Shown here: positions 60,135 to 64,000 of the stretch, piece after piece | How the letters are laid out: every line of letters starts with the position of its first letter | Position numbering within the stretch: the stretch's first letter is position 1 | Source of the DNA: Acinetobacter radioresistens DSM 6976 = NBRC 102413 = CIP 103788 | GTDB taxonomy: Bacteria > Pseudomonadota > Gammaproteobacteria > Pseudomonadales > Moraxellaceae | Assembly (NCBI RefSeq): GCF_006757745.1 | Contig: NZ_AP019740.1 | Coordinates: forward strand, 1,054,001 to 1,118,000 | Direction of reading: 5' to 3' | Length of the DNA stretch: 64,000 bases | Translations under genes and position numbers: made by a program | Notes under the pieces: model-generated | The model's input: the letters and a program-made list of their open reading frames with translations, nothing else | Told to the model about the DNA's origin: nothing | Databases searched by the model: none

Positions 60135-60163
60135 CAGAGAGCTACAAATAGCTCTCTTTTTTT
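60135..60163. terminator. Terminator between the small ORF unit and the WYL regulator
   Basis: AGAGAGCTA/TAGCTCTCT stem with a short A-rich loop and seven T on the plus strand; may serve both convergent units. Confidence 0.85.
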
Positions 60164-61160
60164 ATTCTTCGGTTTCATACACCGCAGCAGCGACCTGTGC
60201 AGGTTCTATACGTAATAGCTTTTTACCAAAACTTCTTAACCACCAAACCAATTGTGATGTAAAGGGCACATGAGCACTAATTTCAACCACATGCTCCTCA
60301 AGTATACTAATGGTCTGATCTTTACTGAGCTGACTTTCGTAAAAACTTTGAGCGGTACTTTCTGACATTACCAGTTTCAGCTCAACTGTTTCAGTGGGCT
60401 TGTTATAATCTACACGAAAGCCTAAAGCGCCTGACTCGATATAGACATCAATATCAAAATCTACGGGATGTAATGATCTTGAGTTGAGTACTATGGCAGA
60501 TTTAAAACGATGAAGAGCAAAGGTCTGTACTTCATTTTTATCATGACGGGTACAGATCAGATAAATGATGGCACCTTTTTGTACCAGCCCTAATGGATTT
60601 AAAATATAGGTTTTTTCTTCCGAATGATGCCCACGTGCTCGATAAACACATTCTATCTGTTTATCTTGCAATAACCCTTCATAAATTGCCTGTTGTGCCT
60701 GCCGGTCTACTACAGGTGGAATAAGCGGCTGGGTCGCAGGAACAATCCGGACCCGGTTAATCCATTGCCGCACATTGTTTTGGGTAGAAAGGCTGCGCCG
60801 GGCCAGATCAAACCATGGGTTCATTTCTTCAATTAAACTGGGTGGCAACAGATGTTTAAGGTGTTCTTCTACCATCATAAAAGTTACAGCCTGAGAGCTG
60901 GTCATATGCGGCAAGCTCTGAATAGGCGCATCTGAGCGCCAACGCCAGCCCTGAGGCACGGTTTTATTACTTTCAATCGGGAAGCGTTGCGAAATCTGGT
61001 TCAAGTCCCGCTGGATCGTTCTCAAGCTGATATCAATACCTTCACGCTCAAGAATCTCTTGAAGTTCTCGCGTGCCCATCCATTTGCCCGTAGACAGGCG
61101 GGAAAGGATTTGCCACTGACGATACAGACTATTAGAGGTTTCTTTTTCTTGTGAGGTCAT
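60162..61160 (-). CDS. WYL-domain transcription regulator
   Basis: About 332 residues. N-terminal helix-turn-helix (about 14-60, WMGTRELQEILEREGIDISLRTIQRDLNQI), then a WYL ligand-sensing domain (about 165-235, with IYLICTRHD replacing the Trp-Tyr-Leu core) and a C-terminal WCX segment. Such regulators bind nucleic acids or nucleotides and often control defence or stress genes. ATG at 61160 (MTSQEK) is chosen; a GTG lies six bases upstream. Divergent from the ATP-grasp gene, so it may regulate that cluster across the 241-base gap. Confidence 0.85.
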   Translation of the reverse strand: MTSQEKETSNSLYRQWQILSRLSTGKWMGTRELQEILEREGIDISLRTIQRDLNQISQRFPIESNKTVPQGWRWRSDAPIQSLPHMTSSQAVTFMMVEEHLKHLLPPSLIEEMNPWFDLARRSLSTQNNVRQWINRVRIVPATQPLIPPVVDRQAQQAIYEGLLQDKQIECVYRARGHHSEEKTYILNPLGLVQKGAIIYLICTRHDKNEVQTFALHRFKSAIVLNSRSLHPVDFDIDVYIESGALGFRVDYNKPTETVELKLVMSESTAQSFYESQLSKDQTISILEEHVVEISAHVPFTSQLVWWLRSFGKKLLRIEPAQVAAAVYETEE

Positions 61161-61401
61161 AATCACTATAAAGCTGGAAAAGTTGAATGAGTTAAAAGAA
61201 TTAAAGAATACTTGGCAGTATCACAATAAAAAAAGTTGCAAGTATTAGCAATAGCTTAACAGAAAAAATACGTACACATATCTCGAAACAAGTTGCTGCA
61301 TTAATACCATTGAGAAATAACAAGGTTTCAGCAATAAATAAGCTCCAAGATGACAAAAACTGGCATCCAATTTGCTAGATATAACTTAAAGGGATCATCC
61401 A

Positions 61402-62988
61402 ATGTTAAAAGATGAATGTGAAACGAGTTTAATGATCGAAAGTTATAACGACACATGTATCGAACATTTTAATAAAAATAAAAAGATTGTAGTAGCTAAT
61501 AGCGAAGACAAATTCAAACAACAATGTAGTCATAACATGCCTCCAACAGCTTATTTATTTGACCAGCTCAAATCAAAATTTTTTAATGAAATGCTGGATG
61601 ACCAAAATATTAGCGGTGAAGCATCTAAAAAAATTGAAGAATGGTTATGCATGCGCAGTCTGCCTGAACTTCTAAGTCTACAACAACAGGCAAAAGAATA
61701 TTTTCTCTACGAGGGAATTACCTTTACCGTTTATGGAGATGCAGAAGGGACAGAACGGACAATTCCTTTTGATTTGATTCCTCGGGTTATTGCCAGACAG
61801 CAATGGGATAAAATTGCTCAAGGCTGTGTACAGCGTGCAAAGGCTCTTAATTTATTTTTAGATGATATTTACCATCATCAGCATATTTTAAAAGAGGGTT
61901 TGATACCTGCAGAGCAGATCTTGCAGCATGAAGCTTTCTTACCACAGATGATGAACTGCTCCTTAAAAGGCCAAGTCTATTCGCAGGTCAGCGGTATTGA
62001 TATCGTACGTGATAGCAGTGGAAGCTTTTTTGTGCTTGAAGATAATCTGCGTACACCTTCGGGCGTATCCTATATGCTGGAAAGCCGAAAAATCAGTAAA
62101 AAACTGATGCCTGATCTATGTCGCAGTAAACAGCTTTATGAGATCAGTCACTATCCACTTTTACTTAAAAGCATTTTAGAAGAAAGCGCTGATGTAGATA
62201 ATCCGCAAATTGTGATTATGACACCTGGCCGTTTCAATAGCGCCTACTATGAACATGCATTTCTGGCGCGAGAGATGGGTGTACCGCTGGTTACAAACAG
62301 GGATCTATATGTTGAAAATAATAAAGTCTATATGAAAACTATTCGGGGTCGTAAGAGAATTGATGTGATCTACCGGCGGCTTGATGATGCCTTTCTGGAT
62401 CCGACGACGTTCCGTCCTGACAGCGCTTTGGGGGTGTCGGGCCTGATGTCTGCATATTTAAGCCAAAACGTTGTACTGGCTAATGCTCCAGGTACAGGAG
62501 TAGCAGATGATAAATCTGTCTACCCATACGTTACTCAAATGATTGAATACTATTTGGGTGAAAAAGCTATATTAAATAATGTGCCTACCTATCAGTGCCG
62601 TTATTTACAGGATTTTGAATATGTCATGGATAATATGTCAAAACTGGTTATTAAGGAAGCTCAAGGTTCAGGCGGGTATGGAATGCTGATAGGTCCCCAA
62701 GCTTCAGCCAAGGAACTTAGGGAGTTTCGAGAGAAAGTCCGTATACAGCCTCATTTATATATTGCCCAGCCTACTTTAGATCTTTCTGTTTCACCAACCT
62801 TGGTGGAAGAAGGGCTTGCGGAACGTCATATTGATCTTCGGCCATTTATTCTTAGTTCACCGCAACGTACTGAAATTGTACCGGGTGGGCTAACTCGAGT
62901 AGCAATGCAAAAAGGGTCTTTAGTAGTAAATTCCTCACAGGGTGGAGGTATTAAAGATACTTGGGTGGTAGACACATTGCACTCCTGA
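61402..62988 (+). CDS. Circularly permuted ATP-grasp protein (COG2308 type)
   Basis: 528 residues. Family blocks seen: PFDLIPRVIARQQW (about 121-134), VQRAKALNLFLDDIY, the nucleotide-site FFVLEDNLRTPSGVSYMLE (about 210-228), IDVIYRRLDDAFLDP (about 313-327), VIKEAQGSGGYGMLIGP and RHIDLRPFIL near the end, the permuted ATP-grasp core. Such enzymes are predicted to make peptide or amide bonds; no product is known. AAAGGGA lies 9 bases before the ATG. First gene of a cluster with alpha-E (28-base gap) and Anbu. Confidence 0.9.
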   Translation: MLKDECETSLMIESYNDTCIEHFNKNKKIVVANSEDKFKQQCSHNMPPTAYLFDQLKSKFFNEMLDDQNISGEASKKIEEWLCMRSLPELLSLQQQAKEYFLYEGITFTVYGDAEGTERTIPFDLIPRVIARQQWDKIAQGCVQRAKALNLFLDDIYHHQHILKEGLIPAEQILQHEAFLPQMMNCSLKGQVYSQVSGIDIVRDSSGSFFVLEDNLRTPSGVSYMLESRKISKKLMPDLCRSKQLYEISHYPLLLKSILEESADVDNPQIVIMTPGRFNSAYYEHAFLAREMGVPLVTNRDLYVENNKVYMKTIRGRKRIDVIYRRLDDAFLDPTTFRPDSALGVSGLMSAYLSQNVVLANAPGTGVADDKSVYPYVTQMIEYYLGEKAILNNVPTYQCRYLQDFEYVMDNMSKLVIKEAQGSGGYGMLIGPQASAKELREFREKVRIQPHLYIAQPTLDLSVSPTLVEEGLAERHIDLRPFILSSPQRTEIVPGGLTRVAMQKGSLVVNSSQGGGIKDTWVVDTLHS

Positions 62989-63016
62989 ACAATCGAATCG
63001 ATAGAGGAAAAGTTAA

Positions 63017-63616
63017 ATGATACTGTTAAGTTCGAATGCTTATAATATTTACTGGTTAGGTCGCTATCTGGCACGAACTCAATATCTATGTGGTCGTGTA
63101 CCATTTAAAAATGATCAAGAAGCCGTTGAGTTTGCTCATGCTTTTTGTTTACCTGCCTATGATGCTTGTTCACTTAATGAATTGGTTTTTGACCCTGAAC
63201 AACCCTATTCATTTAGCCAGCAATTTAAAACTGCTAAAGATAATATTCAGGAATTAAGAGGCTTGTTGAGTGCCAAGGCATATGCTGAATTAAATCAGCT
63301 GATTCGTCAGGCAAGTTCAAATGCCAGTTATTTATGTGATGTTGTGACAGACTGTACCGAAATTTTTGAATCTGAAGAACAGGATGTATTCCTATTCTTT
63401 ATGTTAGGACAAAAAATTGAAATCCTTGATACACAACTGCGTTTCAAGCAGAGTATTCAAGGTACTCTTAATGATCTTGATACCATCGTAATGATGCTAC
63501 ATAGTTTGGGCTGGGAAGCGGTAGAGCTGGCTTGGCAAGAATTAAAAGAACATCCGACACTGATTGCTTTTTATGCATTCAATGACCAATTGCAATATAT
63601 GTTTGAATTGAGTTAA
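63017..63616 (+). CDS. Short alpha-E domain protein
   Basis: 199 residues, mostly helical. Starts MILLSSNAYNIYWLGRYLARTQYL, matching the alpha-E (COG2307) opening with a NIYWLGRYLERA-like motif. Usual alpha-E proteins are about 310 residues, so this one is roughly a third shorter. I find no continuation in other frames after the stop, so it looks like a real short form or an old truncation. GAGGAAAAG precedes the ATG. Partner of the ATP-grasp protein in all known clusters. Confidence 0.8.
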   Translation: MILLSSNAYNIYWLGRYLARTQYLCGRVPFKNDQEAVEFAHAFCLPAYDACSLNELVFDPEQPYSFSQQFKTAKDNIQELRGLLSAKAYAELNQLIRQASSNASYLCDVVTDCTEIFESEEQDVFLFFMLGQKIEILDTQLRFKQSIQGTLNDLDTIVMMLHSLGWEAVELAWQELKEHPTLIAFYAFNDQLQYMFELS

Positions 63617-63922
63617 TAAATTAAAGAGGTCAATTAATTAGTCTGAGAAAATCTATCTGAAAAAAATAAGAATGTCCGATTTGGTTACTTTATTTAATGT
63701 ATTGAATGTTTCACTATACAATTCAAATAGAGAGCTATACATGACAATAGGTTTTTTTAATCAATAAATGCTATCGTTTTGGAAGAAGCTTTTATACAGT
63801 AAAGGTGTCGTGTATTAAATGATACAGGCAAAAATATATCAGCTTAACTGTAATGGATAACGATCAAATCATTGTTTTCATAATCAGCTATTTCATGTTG
63901 AAAGCAGAAAGGATTTTTTGAA
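63617..63922 (+). other. AT-rich gap between alpha-E and Anbu genes
   Basis: No gene seen. A segment at 63700-63749 resembles the region upstream of the 17-codon ORF (59904-59961): both hold TATTGAAT, a CAAATAGAG element and ATGACAATA in the same order. Here the frame after the ATG stops after seven codons. A promoter for the Anbu gene may lie in this gap. Confidence 0.4.
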
Positions 63923-64000
63923 ATGACCTATTGTTGTGGACTTCGATTAAAAGATGGGCTGGTGTTTATAAGTGACACGCGAACCAATGCAGGAGTAGAT
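63923..64000 (+). CDS. Anbu-type proteasome-like peptidase, N-terminus (runs off window end)
   Basis: Only 26 codons are present: MTYCCGLRLKDGLVFISDTR and six more residues. The start matches the Anbu (COG3484) proteasome-like Ntn hydrolases, whose Thr2 becomes the N-terminal nucleophile, and the SDTRTNAGVD segment is typical. AAGGA lies 9 bases before the ATG. Anbu commonly accompanies alpha-E and permuted ATP-grasp genes, which supports the call. Confidence 0.85.
   Translation, partial: MTYCCGLRLKDGLVFISDTRTNAGVD

Noticed and set aside
60049..60273. Hydrophobic open frame after the 17-codon ORF
   Set aside because: It runs through a strong terminator and into the WYL gene on the opposite strand, and has no ribosome binding site.

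Overview
The window is a contiguous stretch of ordinary bacterial chromosome from an Acinetobacter species, most likely Acinetobacter radioresistens. The genus call rests on gene content and order: hisZ-purA, divergent vfr/crp and yhfA-like genes, pyrB with an inactive dihydroorotase partner, rpoH-DUF423-thiS-thiG, rpsU divergent to tsaD, and fis-purH-purD. The species call rests on a class D beta-lactamase of the OXA-23 type at 44268-45089. It lies between tsaD and an intact DUF815 ATPase with no insertion sequence nearby, which is the known intrinsic arrangement of A. radioresistens. I see no insertion sequence, prophage, integrase or CRISPR array.

Layout. 1-8.7 kb: alaS (partial), an Epd/GAPDH-like dehydrogenase, hisZ, purA, a zinc-metalloprotease lipoprotein and a Tas-type aldo-keto reductase. 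8.9-15.3 kb: the Crp/Vfr regulator divergent to an OsmC-family gene, then clpB with two candidate heat-shock promoters, then rlmKL. 15.6-23.7 kb: pyrB-pyrC', an OmpA-domain protein, an LprI-like lipoprotein, a DUF2520 protein, a methyltransferase and trmB. 24-30.5 kb: a GST, thiG-thiS-DUF423, rpoH, a TusA-like carrier, a cold-shock protein next to an RhlB-type helicase, a small lipoprotein and a nitroreductase. 30.5-42.3 kb: gpsA, sixA, gspL-gspM, pyrD, cvpA-purF, a large M48-like membrane protein lacking its zinc ligands, a possible HolD-like protein, a hydroxyacid dehydrogenase and a BepA-like protease. 42.3-48.5 kb: YqeY-like gene, rpsU, tsaD, blaOXA, DUF815 ATPase, a patatin-like lipase overlapping a degenerate kinase-like gene. 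48.6-49.1 kb: four tRNA genes (Leu-Trp-Leu-Leu). 49.2-59.8 kb: gloB, purD, purH, fis, a DUF3426 protein, prmA, a BASS transporter, a small secreted protein and mnmG. 59.9-64 kb: a 17-codon cysteine-ended ORF, a WYL regulator, and the start of an ATP-grasp / alpha-E / Anbu cluster cut by the window end.

How the genes work together. Purine synthesis (purA, purF, purH, purD), pyrimidine synthesis (pyrB, pyrC', pyrD) and translation support (alaS, rlmKL, trmB, tsaD, mnmG, prmA, rpsU, tRNAs) make up much of the window. rpoH and its likely target clpB are both present. Most transcription units end in clear intrinsic hairpins, several shared by convergent genes.

The most interesting points are the native OXA-23-type locus with its intact ATPase neighbour and almost no promoter room; the poorly understood ATP-grasp/alpha-E/Anbu cluster with an unusually short alpha-E protein; the orphan 17-codon ORF at 59953 with a similar-looking segment near 63700; a large M48-like protein that has lost zinc ligands; and a tRNA cluster with two identical tRNA-Leu genes around a tRNA-Trp of unusual body.
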